Shown: piece after piece, positions 1 through 6,408 of the stretch | Layout of the letters: every line of letters begins with the position of its first letter | How positions within the stretch are numbered: the first letter of the stretch is position 1 | Assembly: GCA_027011835.1 (NCBI GenBank) | Contig: JALUZN010000461.1 | Location: forward strand, 1 to 17,969 | Length of the DNA stretch: 17,969 nucleotides | Reading direction: 5' to 3' | Source of the DNA: Draconibacterium sp. | GTDB taxonomy: Bacteria; Bacteroidota; Bacteroidia; Bacteroidales; Prolixibacteraceae | Position numbers and translations under genes: made by a program | Notes under the pieces: generated by a model | Database searches by the model: none | The model's input: only the letters and a program-made list of their open reading frames with translations | What the model was told of the DNA's origin: nothing

Positions 1-59
<59 letters not shown>

Positions 60-94
60 TTATTTTAAAGAACGCTTTTGTCTCGCGAAATCTC

Positions 95-122
95 ATTTTC
101 AATAAAATATATTTTTGAAAAT
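95..122. repeat. AT-rich near-perfect palindrome between tRNA-Gly and its broken copy
   Basis: ATTTTCAA at 95-102 is the reverse complement of TTGAAAAT at 115-122, and the sequence between them continues the symmetry (AAAATA / TATTTT) apart from one extra base. It lies exactly where the homology of the broken tRNA copy stops. It could be a terminator-like or cruciform remnant; the role is unknown. Confidence 0.5.
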
Positions 123-172
123 CCGACCTTGGCATCCGTCGGCTGACGGACTACCAACTGAGCTATTCTCGC
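123..172 (-). pseudogene. Broken second copy of the tRNA-Gly 5' half
   Basis: Positions 151-186 repeat positions 38-73 exactly (36 bases: the first 22 bases of the tRNA plus 14 bases of its 5' flank). Next to this, positions 123-134 repeat 16-27 (12 bases around the GCC anticodon and its 3' stem strand). Between the two matching blocks, the 3' D-stem strand and the 5' anticodon-stem strand are replaced by a 16-base perfect hairpin (135-150, stem TCCGTC/GACGGA, loop of 4). Nothing resembling the T-arm or 3' acceptor strand follows. It cannot fold as a tRNA, so I call it a pseudo-tRNA left from a tandem duplication. Confidence 0.8.
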
Positions 173-292
173 TTATTTTAAAGAACTCTGCTTTTTTAAA
201 GCGCTGCAAATATATTGCTATTTTTTTATCTCGCAAAATATTGAAATAAAAACCTTTGTTTTATTTAGGGGTTGTTACCAACTGGCATTTTT

Positions 293-796
293 TCATTCTT
301 CTTGAGTAGTAAATTCTATATCTCGTCCTTCGGCTCTTTCTTTCTTTACCGTTTCTTGTAAGTCAACTGGAATTGAGGATAAAGGAACAATAAATCCATC
401 AACCAATACCATGTCATTAAATGGATTATTTTCAGTCATCTTTTGAGTTGAAAAATCAGAATCATAATATCCCAGCTTAAGCATATCTTTAATCTGTCTT
501 GCTTTGTTTGAAACTGTCGATTTCTTTGTCCCAAAAAATTCACTTATTTGTTCTGCTGTCGCATAAGGTTCAAATGATTTGTCAAATAAAAAGTTTATAG
601 AACCAATTGCATATATTATTGCGGCAGCCCAGATTTCAATTTTTCCACTTTTAAATGGTACATCTCTTTTTCTTCCTAATTTCAATATTAGTTTTTCACA
701 GAGTTGAGAATAATCATCATCTAATTTTTGGCTGCAGAATGAACCTGTCAATTCCAATAATTTCTTTTCTTTATTTTTGATTTCTTCCTTAGTCAT
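293..796 (-). CDS. DUF6398-type protein, function unknown
   Basis: A 167-residue protein without signal peptide or membrane segment, so probably cytoplasmic. The N-terminal helical part leads into a conserved block (about residues 53-72: IEIWAAAIIYAIGSINFLFD) and then a likely helix-turn-helix (about 80-106: ATAEQISEFFGTKKSTVSNKA). From memory this order of blocks matches the DUF6398 family; the repeated-helix plus HTH look resembles a cyclin/TFIIB-like DNA-binding fold, which is inference. The charged C-terminal tail is not recognised. The start ATG lies inside the end of the upstream gene (overlap of 8 bases, ATGACTAA), so the two are probably translationally coupled. Base composition is visibly more AT-rich than neighbouring mutS, consistent with acquisition by transfer. 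A regulatory or accessory role for a mobile unit is possible but not shown. Confidence 0.75.
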   Translation of the reverse strand: MTKEEIKNKEKKLLELTGSFCSQKLDDDYSQLCEKLILKLGRKRDVPFKSGKIEIWAAAIIYAIGSINFLFDKSFEPYATAEQISEFFGTKKSTVSNKARQIKDMLKLGYYDSDFSTQKMTENNPFNDMVLVDGFIVPLSSIPVDLQETVKKERAEGRDIEFTTQEE

Positions 797-1091
797 ATGT
801 TCTATTTTCCGTTGGAATCTTTTTTAATTCTACAATATTAGCAAGAATTCTTTCAAGTGCAGCATGAAAATTATTCATCTTTGGGGGATTCCCAAAAAAC
901 ATGTCATCAAGGTCAATATCGTCATATTTTTTCATTTCACTAATCAGTTGAATAGATTTCTCTATGAAATCATTTTCGTCTTTGCAATAACTTAATAATA
1001 GTCCAAATTGCAATGTCAAATCATGATTGAACAATTCTGTTTCTATCATTATTGCTCGGTATGTTTCTTCTGATAAATCTCCTGTATCCAT
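789..1091 (-). CDS. Hypothetical protein, 100 residues, coupled to DUF6398 gene
   Basis: A small acidic, mostly helical protein starting MDTGDLSEETYRAIM, with no signal peptide, membrane segment or recognised catalytic motif. Around residues 63-72 it has an acidic stretch (DLDDMFFGNPP) followed by a helical C-terminus. I do not recognise a named family. Its stop codon lies within the first codons of the downstream DUF6398 gene, so the pair is likely one transcription unit translated together. No TAnnTTTG promoter motif is evident in the short stretch between its start and the putative element end at 1150. The conserved-looking pairing suggests that the two products act together, which is inference. 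Confidence 0.7.
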   Translation of the reverse strand: MDTGDLSEETYRAIMIETELFNHDLTLQFGLLLSYCKDENDFIEKSIQLISEMKKYDDIDLDDMFFGNPPKMNNFHAALERILANIVELKKIPTENRTYD

Positions 1092-1149
1092 TGTCTTTTT
1101 ATGCTTATTGATAGCTGTAAGTTATGTGTTTAATTATTTTTCAGAGACC

Positions 1150-3768
1150 CTATTTAAGTCCGGTTAATTTTTTAATATCATTTAATTTATTAAGTGCTTC
1201 AATGGGGGTAAGATTATTAACATCGAGGTCGGCAATTTCGTCGCGTATCTGTTTTAGTACCGGGTCGTCTAACTGGAAAAAGCTGAGCTGCATTCCTTCC
1301 CGGTTTTCTCCAATTTCGGCAAGTGGTTTCGAGAGGTGCTCTTTCTCTTTCCCTCCTTCTAACTTCTTCAAAATTTGTTCCGAGCGTTTTATTACCGATT
1401 TTGGCATGCCTGCCATTGCTGCCACATGAATACCAAAACTATGGTTACTACCCCCACGAACCAGTTTCCGGAGAAAAATTACTTTTTTACCAACCTCTTT
1501 TATCGAGACATTAAAATTCTTTACACGAGGGAAAGCTGCTTCCATCTCATTTAATTCGTGATAATGCGTAGCAAACAGTGTTTTTGCCTTTGCCCGCGGA
1601 TGTTCGTGGAGGTGTTCCACAATCGACCAGGCAATAGAAATTCCATCGTAGGTTGAAGTACCGCGCCCCAGTTCGTCGAAAAGAATTAAACTGCGATCCG
1701 ATACATTGTTCAGAATACTTGCCGCTTCATTCATCTCAACCATAAAAGTCGATTCGCCGAGCGAAATGTTATCTGATGCACCAACGCGTGTAAAAATTTT
1801 ATCGACAAATCCCATTTCAACTCTTTCGGCCGGAACAAACGACCCCATTTGTGCCAGCAGAACAATTAGTGCAGTTTGGCGCAACAGTGCCGATTTACCT
1901 GCCATATTCGGCCCGGTAATAATAATTATCTGTTGCTCTTCCTGGTCGAGCAAAATATCGTTTGCAATATACGACTCGCCTATGGGCAGCTGGTGTTCGA
2001 TAACCGGATGCCGGCCGTTTTTTATGGCTATTGAAGTTGTATTATTAATGGCGGGCCTAAAATAACCATACGATGAGGCACAAGTTGCATACGACATTAA
2101 ACAGTCGATTTGTGCCAGAATATTTGAGTTTAACTGAATAGCAGCAATGTATTCCGAGAGGGCAAAAACCAGCTCTCCAAAAAGCTTGCTTTCAATAACC
2201 TGAATCTTCTCCTCGGCACCTAAAATTTTTGTTTCGTACTCTTTAAGCTCTTCGGTAATATAGCGTTCGGCGTTTACGAGTGTCTGTTTTCGTATCCATT
2301 CGGGCGGCACTTTGTCTTTATGTGTATTTCGTACTTCAATGTAATAACCAAAAACATTGTTGAAACTTATTTTTAGCGATGGGATTCCATATTTTTCACT
2401 TTCGCGCTGCTGAATTTGTGCTAAGAAATCTTTACCCGAGTAGGCAATTTTTCGCAATTCGTCTAACTCTTCCGAAACACCTTCGGCAATAACTTTTCCT
2501 TTATTTAATGCGGTTGGCGGGTCGGCAACAATTTCTTTCTGAATTTTTTCGCGAATTAAATCGCACGGATTTAGTTGTTCGGCAAACCGGTTTAATGCTC
2601 TGTTATCGAAATTGGTGCACGCCTCTTTTATTGGAATAATAGCATTCAGCGCATTTTTTACCTGTACTATTTCGCGCGGATTAATTCTTCCAACGGCAAC
2701 TTTCGAGATTAATCGTTCCAGATCGCCAATTTGCCGTAGTTGTTCTTCCAACTCCTCTTTTTCCTCCGGATTTTTCAGAAAAAGTTCAACAACATCGAGT
2801 CGTTCATTAATGGGGTCAATGTCTTTTAACGGCAATGCCATCCAACGTTTAAGCAAACGCGAGCCCATTGGCGAGATGGTTTTATCGATTACTTCAATCA
2901 GCGATTTGCCGTTTTCCTGCAAAGGCGAAAAAAGTTCGAGGTTACGAATGGTAAAGCGGTCGAGCCAAACATAATGTTCCTCCTCAATTCTGCTTAATCC
3001 GCTGATGTGACTAAGTTTTCGGTGCTGAGTAATATCGAGGTAGTGCAAAACGGCCCCCGATGCAATTATGGCAAGCTGCAAATTTTGCACACCAAAACCT
3101 TTTAACGAGGTTGTTTCGAAATGACGAATTAACCGGTCGGTAGCAGCGTCGGTGGTGTAAACCCAGTCTTCTAAATTAAACGTATAATATTTCGACCCGA
3201 AAATTTCGTTAAACTCTTTGCTGCGCCCTCGCTGGTAAAGCACCTCTTTGGGCTGAAACGAGTTAAGTAATTTGTCGATGTATTCGAAATTGCCCTGTGC
3301 CGTTAAAAACTCACCGGTTGAGATGTCGAGGAATGCAACGCCTGCATTTTTTTTATCGAAATGAACCGATGCCAAAAAGTTATTTTCGCGATTTTCGAGA
3401 ATGTTATCGTTAATAGAAACGCCCGGTGTAACCAGTTCGGTAATTCCGCGTTTAACAATTTTTTTTGTAAGTTTTGGATTTTCCAACTGTTCGCAAATGG
3501 CCACACGCTGCCCGGCACGAACCAGTTTTGGCAAATAAGTGTCGAGGGCGTGATACGGAAATCCGGCCAGTTCAACATAACTTGCTGCCCCGTTTGCACG
3601 CCGTGTTAAAGTAATCCCAACAATCTCGGCTGTTTTTATTGCATCCTCGCCAAAGGTCTCGTAAAAGTCGCCAACCCTGAAAAGGAGTATCGCATCAGGA
3701 TGTTTCTCCTTGATGTCGTAATACTGCTTCATCAACGGAGTTTCAACATATTTTTTCTTAATCGCCAT
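1150..3768 (-). CDS. mutS: DNA mismatch repair protein MutS
   Basis: An 872-residue protein of normal MutS length that recognises mispaired bases and small loops and recruits MutL using ATP. The mismatch-binding Phe-X-Glu motif is F35-Y36-E37 in LLFRVGDFYETFG. The Walker A motif GPNMAGKS is at 619-626, followed by the Walker B/signature region LILFDELGRGTSTYDG. A probable beta-clamp binding motif QLSFF sits at 827-831 just before the C-terminal helical tail. The start MAIKKKYVETPLMKQY matches the usual MutS N-terminus. The TAG stop is unusual in spanning a junction: TA belongs to the TATTTA flank and G to the end of the putative mobile unit downstream. The coding sequence looks intact, and the protein ends with the ordinary LTGLK. 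It is transcribed divergently from ricT. Confidence 0.98.
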   Translation of the reverse strand: MAIKKKYVETPLMKQYYDIKEKHPDAILLFRVGDFYETFGEDAIKTAEIVGITLTRRANGAASYVELAGFPYHALDTYLPKLVRAGQRVAICEQLENPKLTKKIVKRGITELVTPGVSINDNILENRENNFLASVHFDKKNAGVAFLDISTGEFLTAQGNFEYIDKLLNSFQPKEVLYQRGRSKEFNEIFGSKYYTFNLEDWVYTTDAATDRLIRHFETTSLKGFGVQNLQLAIIASGAVLHYLDITQHRKLSHISGLSRIEEEHYVWLDRFTIRNLELFSPLQENGKSLIEVIDKTISPMGSRLLKRWMALPLKDIDPINERLDVVELFLKNPEEKEELEEQLRQIGDLERLISKVAVGRINPREIVQVKNALNAIIPIKEACTNFDNRALNRFAEQLNPCDLIREKIQKEIVADPPTALNKGKVIAEGVSEELDELRKIAYSGKDFLAQIQQRESEKYGIPSLKISFNNVFGYYIEVRNTHKDKVPPEWIRKQTLVNAERYITEELKEYETKILGAEEKIQVIESKLFGELVFALSEYIAAIQLNSNILAQIDCLMSYATCASSYGYFRPAINNTTSIAIKNGRHPVIEHQLPIGESYIANDILLDQEEQQIIIITGPNMAGKSALLRQTALIVLLAQMGSFVPAERVEMGFVDKIFTRVGASDNISLGESTFMVEMNEAASILNNVSDRSLILFDELGRGTSTYDGISIAWSIVEHLHEHPRAKAKTLFATHYHELNEMEAAFPRVKNFNVSIKEVGKKVIFLRKLVRGGSNHSFGIHVAAMAGMPKSVIKRSEQILKKLEGGKEKEHLSKPLAEIGENREGMQLSFFQLDDPVLKQIRDEIADLDVNNLTPIEALNKLNDIKKLTGLK

Positions 3769-3774
3769 TATTGA

Positions 3775-3783
3775 GCAAAGATA
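3775..3783 (-). promoter_or_regulatory. Possible mutS promoter -7 element
   Basis: On the minus strand the sequence TATCTTTGC fits the Bacteroidota -7 consensus TAnnTTTG(C). It ends only 6 bases before the mutS ATG, which would give an almost leaderless message, and I see no good TTG at the matching -33 distance. It may be a chance match. Confidence 0.25.
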
Positions 3784-3979
3784 ATTTTTTGAAAGTTGAA
3801 GGAAAATTTTTCGGCGAAAATTGAGATAAAAAAGAGAAAAATGTCAATTTGCTTTTTGTTGAAGTTGTTTTGCCAATGAAATCAATCTGTCACTCTCGAA
3901 AATCCCCTTTAATTTTAAACAACTTCGTTACCATTCGAATTAAACCAATTGTAAATAACAGATATTTGATTCTTTTTTT

Positions 3980-3988
3980 GATATTTGC
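3980..3988 (+). promoter_or_regulatory. Possible ricT promoter -7 element
   Basis: GATATTTGC differs at one base from TAnnTTTGC. A start of transcription about 7 bases downstream would fall just before the stem at 4009-4099, making that stem the 5' leader of ricT. No convincing -33 TTG at 19-21 bases was seen. Confidence 0.25.
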
Positions 3989-4008
3989 ATCTGATTTTTA
4001 GAAATAGA

Positions 4009-4099
4009 AAAACTATTTGACTTAATTCCGGTGTTGAAAAAGGGAGAAATTATCTCTTTGGGGATGAATGAAAGTATGAAACGGAATTAAAATAGTTTT
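4009..4099 (+). promoter_or_regulatory. Long stem-loop leader before ricT
   Basis: AAAACTATT (4009-4017) pairs with AATAGTTTT (4091-4099), and TTAATTCCG (4022-4030) pairs with CGGAATTAA (4082-4090). This gives 18 perfect pairs interrupted only by a 4-base bulge TGAC (4018-4021). The enclosed 51 bases contain a smaller hairpin (AAAGGGA at about 4039 with TCTCTTT at about 4053) and a purine-rich stretch. The stem ends 15 bases before the ricT ATG, leaving an AAGAG-type ribosome binding region free. The rest of the 346-base mutS-ricT gap shows no ORF. It could be a cis-regulatory RNA, a small RNA or a palindromic repeat; I do not recognise a known riboswitch class. Confidence 0.55.
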
Positions 4100-4114
4100 A
4101 TAAAAAAGAGATAT

Positions 4115-5236
4115 ATGAGTTGCAATGGATGTTCGGCTAACGACTCAACAAGCAACCAGACCTTTGATAGTTATAGTTTTATAAATGACTTGCCGGAAAC
4201 GGCCGACCAGTCTGATATTGTTGAAGTTAAATTTAAATCGACACGAAGAGAATTTTATAAAAACAGTGAACGCATCGCGCTTCGCCGGGGCGAAAAAGTT
4301 GTTGTTGCCACTTCGCCGGGGCACGATGTTGGTGTAGTTACACTCACCGGTTACCTTGCCGAAAAACAGTTTCATAAAAATGTAAAAAACAAGAGCCGGT
4401 ACACGCTAAACAATATTTTCAGAAAAGCTACCGCCGCCGATTTGGAGAAGTTGGAGTACGCACGCGGATTAGAAAAATCGACAATGATTCGGGCACGACA
4501 AATTGTACTTGAGTTGGGGTTGGAGATGAAAATTGGCGATGTTGAATACCGTGGCGATAACCGGAAAGCAATATTCTACTACATTGCCGAGGGGAGAGTC
4601 GATTTTAGGGAGTTAATTAAAGTTTATGCGCAGGAATTTGGAGTTCGTATAGAGATGAAGCAGATTGGCGCACGGCAGGAGGCCGGATTAATTGGTGGAA
4701 TTGGTTCGTGTGGACGCGAACTTTGTTGCTCGAGCTGGCAAACTAAATTTAGTAGTATCTCGTCTGATGCCGCGCTAAAGCAGGGACTTTCGCCATCGGC
4801 GCAAAAAATGGCCGGTGCCTGCGGTAAATTAAAATGTTGTTTGCTCTACGAGCTCGATGCTTATATTGAAGCACGAAATGAGTTTCCGCGACAATTGCTA
4901 AATCTTGAACTTGCACGAGGAATTGCCAAGCCATTTAAAACCGACTACCTGAAAAAAGAGATTTGGTACAGTTTGGAAGGCAGTTTGGGCGTTACGTTTA
5001 AATTTACATTGCAACAGGTAAAAGATATTATTCAGCAAAATAAACACGGAATTCAACCCGAAACAAATTCGTTTGCCGAAGAGATAAAGGAGGAGAACAA
5101 AATGGAAGTGAGCCTCGACGAGCGTCTCGACCGTTTCGATAAAAAGAAAAAACCGGCAGGCAGAAACCGGCGGAAGAGTTTTCGTCCCAAGAAGAAAAAG
5201 AGTTCAAAATTTGTTGTAAAAAAGAACAATTCGTAA
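4115..5236 (+). CDS. ricT: PSP1-domain protein, RicT/YaaT-like
   Basis: A 373-residue cytoplasmic protein with the PSP1/RicT core at about residues 30-265. In Bacillus, RicT (YaaT) forms an Fe-S containing complex with RicA and RicF that affects mRNA maturation by RNase Y; in Bacteroidota the role is much less known. Cysteine groups are clear: C3 and C6 at the N-terminus (MSCNGC), C199/C204/C205 in SCGRELCCSSW and C236/C241/C242 in ACGKLKCCLLYE, the last two being the family hallmark. The C-terminus (about 330-373) is a lysine/arginine-rich low-complexity tail, likely to bind nucleic acid or ribosomes (inference). It follows a strongly structured leader and is convergent with the radical SAM gene. 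No ricA or ricF lies nearby. Confidence 0.88.
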   Translation: MSCNGCSANDSTSNQTFDSYSFINDLPETADQSDIVEVKFKSTRREFYKNSERIALRRGEKVVVATSPGHDVGVVTLTGYLAEKQFHKNVKNKSRYTLNNIFRKATAADLEKLEYARGLEKSTMIRARQIVLELGLEMKIGDVEYRGDNRKAIFYYIAEGRVDFRELIKVYAQEFGVRIEMKQIGARQEAGLIGGIGSCGRELCCSSWQTKFSSISSDAALKQGLSPSAQKMAGACGKLKCCLLYELDAYIEARNEFPRQLLNLELARGIAKPFKTDYLKKEIWYSLEGSLGVTFKFTLQQVKDIIQQNKHGIQPETNSFAEEIKEENKMEVSLDERLDRFDKKKKPAGRNRRKSFRPKKKKSSKFVVKKNNS

Positions 5237-5284
5237 CGAATTGGATAGAAGAAGGTTAGCTAAATTGTATTCAGAACAAAAGAT

Positions 5285-5427
5285 TGTGGGTACAAACCCC
5301 ACAGGTATAAACATTTTACTTGCTCCAGCCTTTATTTTATAAACAAAAGGTAAGTCATAGCGATACTTCAAATTTTTGGTATTTTACAATATTCGCACAA
5401 ACTAAAAACATAATGAACTATTAGTTT
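5285..5427. other. Intergenic gap between convergent genes with two weak hairpins
   Basis: TGTGGG (5285-5290) pairs with CCCACA (5298-5303) around a 7-base loop but lacks a T-run. AAACTAA (5399-5405) pairs with TTAGTTT (5421-5427). Either could end transcription of ricT or the radical SAM gene, but neither is a convincing intrinsic terminator. Confidence 0.2.
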
Positions 5428-5439
5428 TACACTCTCTAT

Positions 5440-6219
5440 TTACCCCGAAACCTGAACGGTAAATCCCAATGTACGAATACGTTTTGCAATTGAATTTAAC
5501 TCGTTAAGCGATATTTTTTCGAGTGTATTTACGGGTGTATCGCGGTCGATAGTATAAATCATTACCTGCGAGGGGTTTATTATTTGAAGCAACTGAATCC
5601 AGGCCTCAATCTCCCTGTCTGTTGTGTTGTCAATTCTTTGCTCTTCAACCGTGCCCCGTACAAACATTGTTTGAATAATTACTTTTCCCCGAAAGGCAGC
5701 AAGTTGCTGAACCACACGATTTAAATCGAAACTATCATTCGGGCAGTCCATCAGTTTTATTGTCTCTTCAAAAGCCGAATCGAGTTTTTGAATGTTGTCG
5801 TCGATTTTTAAGAGCGCATCGAAAACCGGTTTTTTATGCAACATTGTAGCATTCGACAAAACTGCAACACGCGCTTTTGGAGTATATTTTTTACAAAGTT
5901 CAATGGTGTCGTTAATTATTCCGGCAAACTCGGGATGCAGTGTTGGCTCGCCATTGCCGGCAAAAGTAATTACATCGGGAAGCTGTTTTCCGGCAACCAT
6001 TTTTATTAACATTGCCTCCAGTTTTTCCTTCACCTCACTTCGTGCCGGAAGAGTAACTTTCTTCGTATATTTTTTTGGATTCCGCCCACATTCGCAATAA
6101 ACACAGTCGAACGAGCAAACCTTGCTATCGGTAGGCAACAAATTAATGCCTAACGAAATACCAAGCCGGCGACTTTTTACCGGGCCAAATATAATTTTAT
6201 CGAACAGAAATGTTGCCAT
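5440..6219 (-). CDS. Radical SAM protein, COG0731-like
   Basis: A 259-residue cytoplasmic enzyme of the radical SAM superfamily. The 4Fe-4S/SAM cysteines are C35-X3-C39-X2-C42 in VCSFDCVYCECG, preceded by the conserved FGPVKSRRLGISLGINLLP block; GNGEPTLHPEF is the GGE-like SAM-binding motif. The overall look matches COG0731 Fe-S oxidoreductases, related to wyosine synthases, but bacterial members have no firmly assigned reaction. I chose the ATG at 6219: the frame stays open to a GTG at 6324, but homologues begin around MATFLFDKIIFGPVKSR, and a TAnnTTTG motif lies at 6236-6243, which would place the promoter inside the longer version. Its C-terminus overlaps nothing, and it is convergent with ricT. 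Confidence 0.88.
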   Translation of the reverse strand: MATFLFDKIIFGPVKSRRLGISLGINLLPTDSKVCSFDCVYCECGRNPKKYTKKVTLPARSEVKEKLEAMLIKMVAGKQLPDVITFAGNGEPTLHPEFAGIINDTIELCKKYTPKARVAVLSNATMLHKKPVFDALLKIDDNIQKLDSAFEETIKLMDCPNDSFDLNRVVQQLAAFRGKVIIQTMFVRGTVEEQRIDNTTDREIEAWIQLLQIINPSQVMIYTIDRDTPVNTLEKISLNELNSIAKRIRTLGFTVQVSG

Positions 6220-6235
6220 ATTTTGTTTTAAGCGA

Positions 6236-6243
6236 CAAATATA
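6236..6243 (-). promoter_or_regulatory. Probable -7 promoter element of radical SAM gene
   Basis: The minus-strand sequence TATATTTG is an exact match to TAnnTTTG, ending 16 bases before the chosen ATG at 6219. It supports the short start of the radical SAM protein. No clear -33 TTG is visible. Confidence 0.4.
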
Positions 6244-6338
6244 CTCAAAACCAAACAGCCTCGCTTGAAAAGCCATTTGATTTGAGTATATTTTAAAGTA
6301 AAACCACACTGCATAAGTGTACACATTTCACTTGCCAC
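6241..6338. repeat. Diverged intergenic repeat, copy A
   Basis: This stretch aligns with 17631-17720 with gaps: ACTCAAA(A)CCAAA(C/T)AGC, then TGAGTATAT, then TGTACA(C/A)AT, TTCA and CTTGC in the same order and similar spacing. Both copies sit about 20 bases upstream of a minus-strand ATG. The origin is unknown. Confidence 0.35.
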
Positions 6339-6408
6339 AAACAGCGCACTTTTTAGTCATACCATCACAGAAAACATATGACAGAAGCACCGGGTATACA
6401 ACCCTCTC

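Larger units (their letters stand above)
268..1150 (-). mobile_element. Putative two-gene mobile cargo unit inserted at the end of mutS
   Basis: The interval is flanked by direct repeats TATTTA at 262-267 and 1151-1156. Its mutS-side end, read on the minus strand from 1150, begins GGGTCTCTGAAAAA and stays similar for about 37 bases to the left end of the MITE-like element at 13358-13394 (one deletion and several substitutions). That MITE is flanked by the same TATTTA. The opposite end (268 onward, GGGGTTGTTACC) matches only in the leading GGG, so the second terminus is not proven. The unit carries two overlapping AT-rich genes and no transposase. Removing the unit and one TATTTA copy joins mutS codon AAA to TAA, restoring a stop at the same codon. 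Inference: a non-autonomous, cargo-carrying relative of the MITE. Confidence 0.45.

Noticed and set aside
1124..3609. Several plus-strand open frames opposite mutS
   Set aside because: They lie antisense to a clearly functional mutS, have low-complexity translations and no recognisable motifs.
5285..5303. Hairpin TGTGGG/CCCACA as a ricT terminator
   Set aside because: The stem is short and has no following T-run; kept only as a weak intergenic feature.
6220..6324. Longer N-terminus for the radical SAM protein starting at GTG 6324
   Set aside because: The extra 35 residues do not resemble the family start, and a TAnnTTTG motif lies inside this stretch; the ATG at 6219 is preferred.
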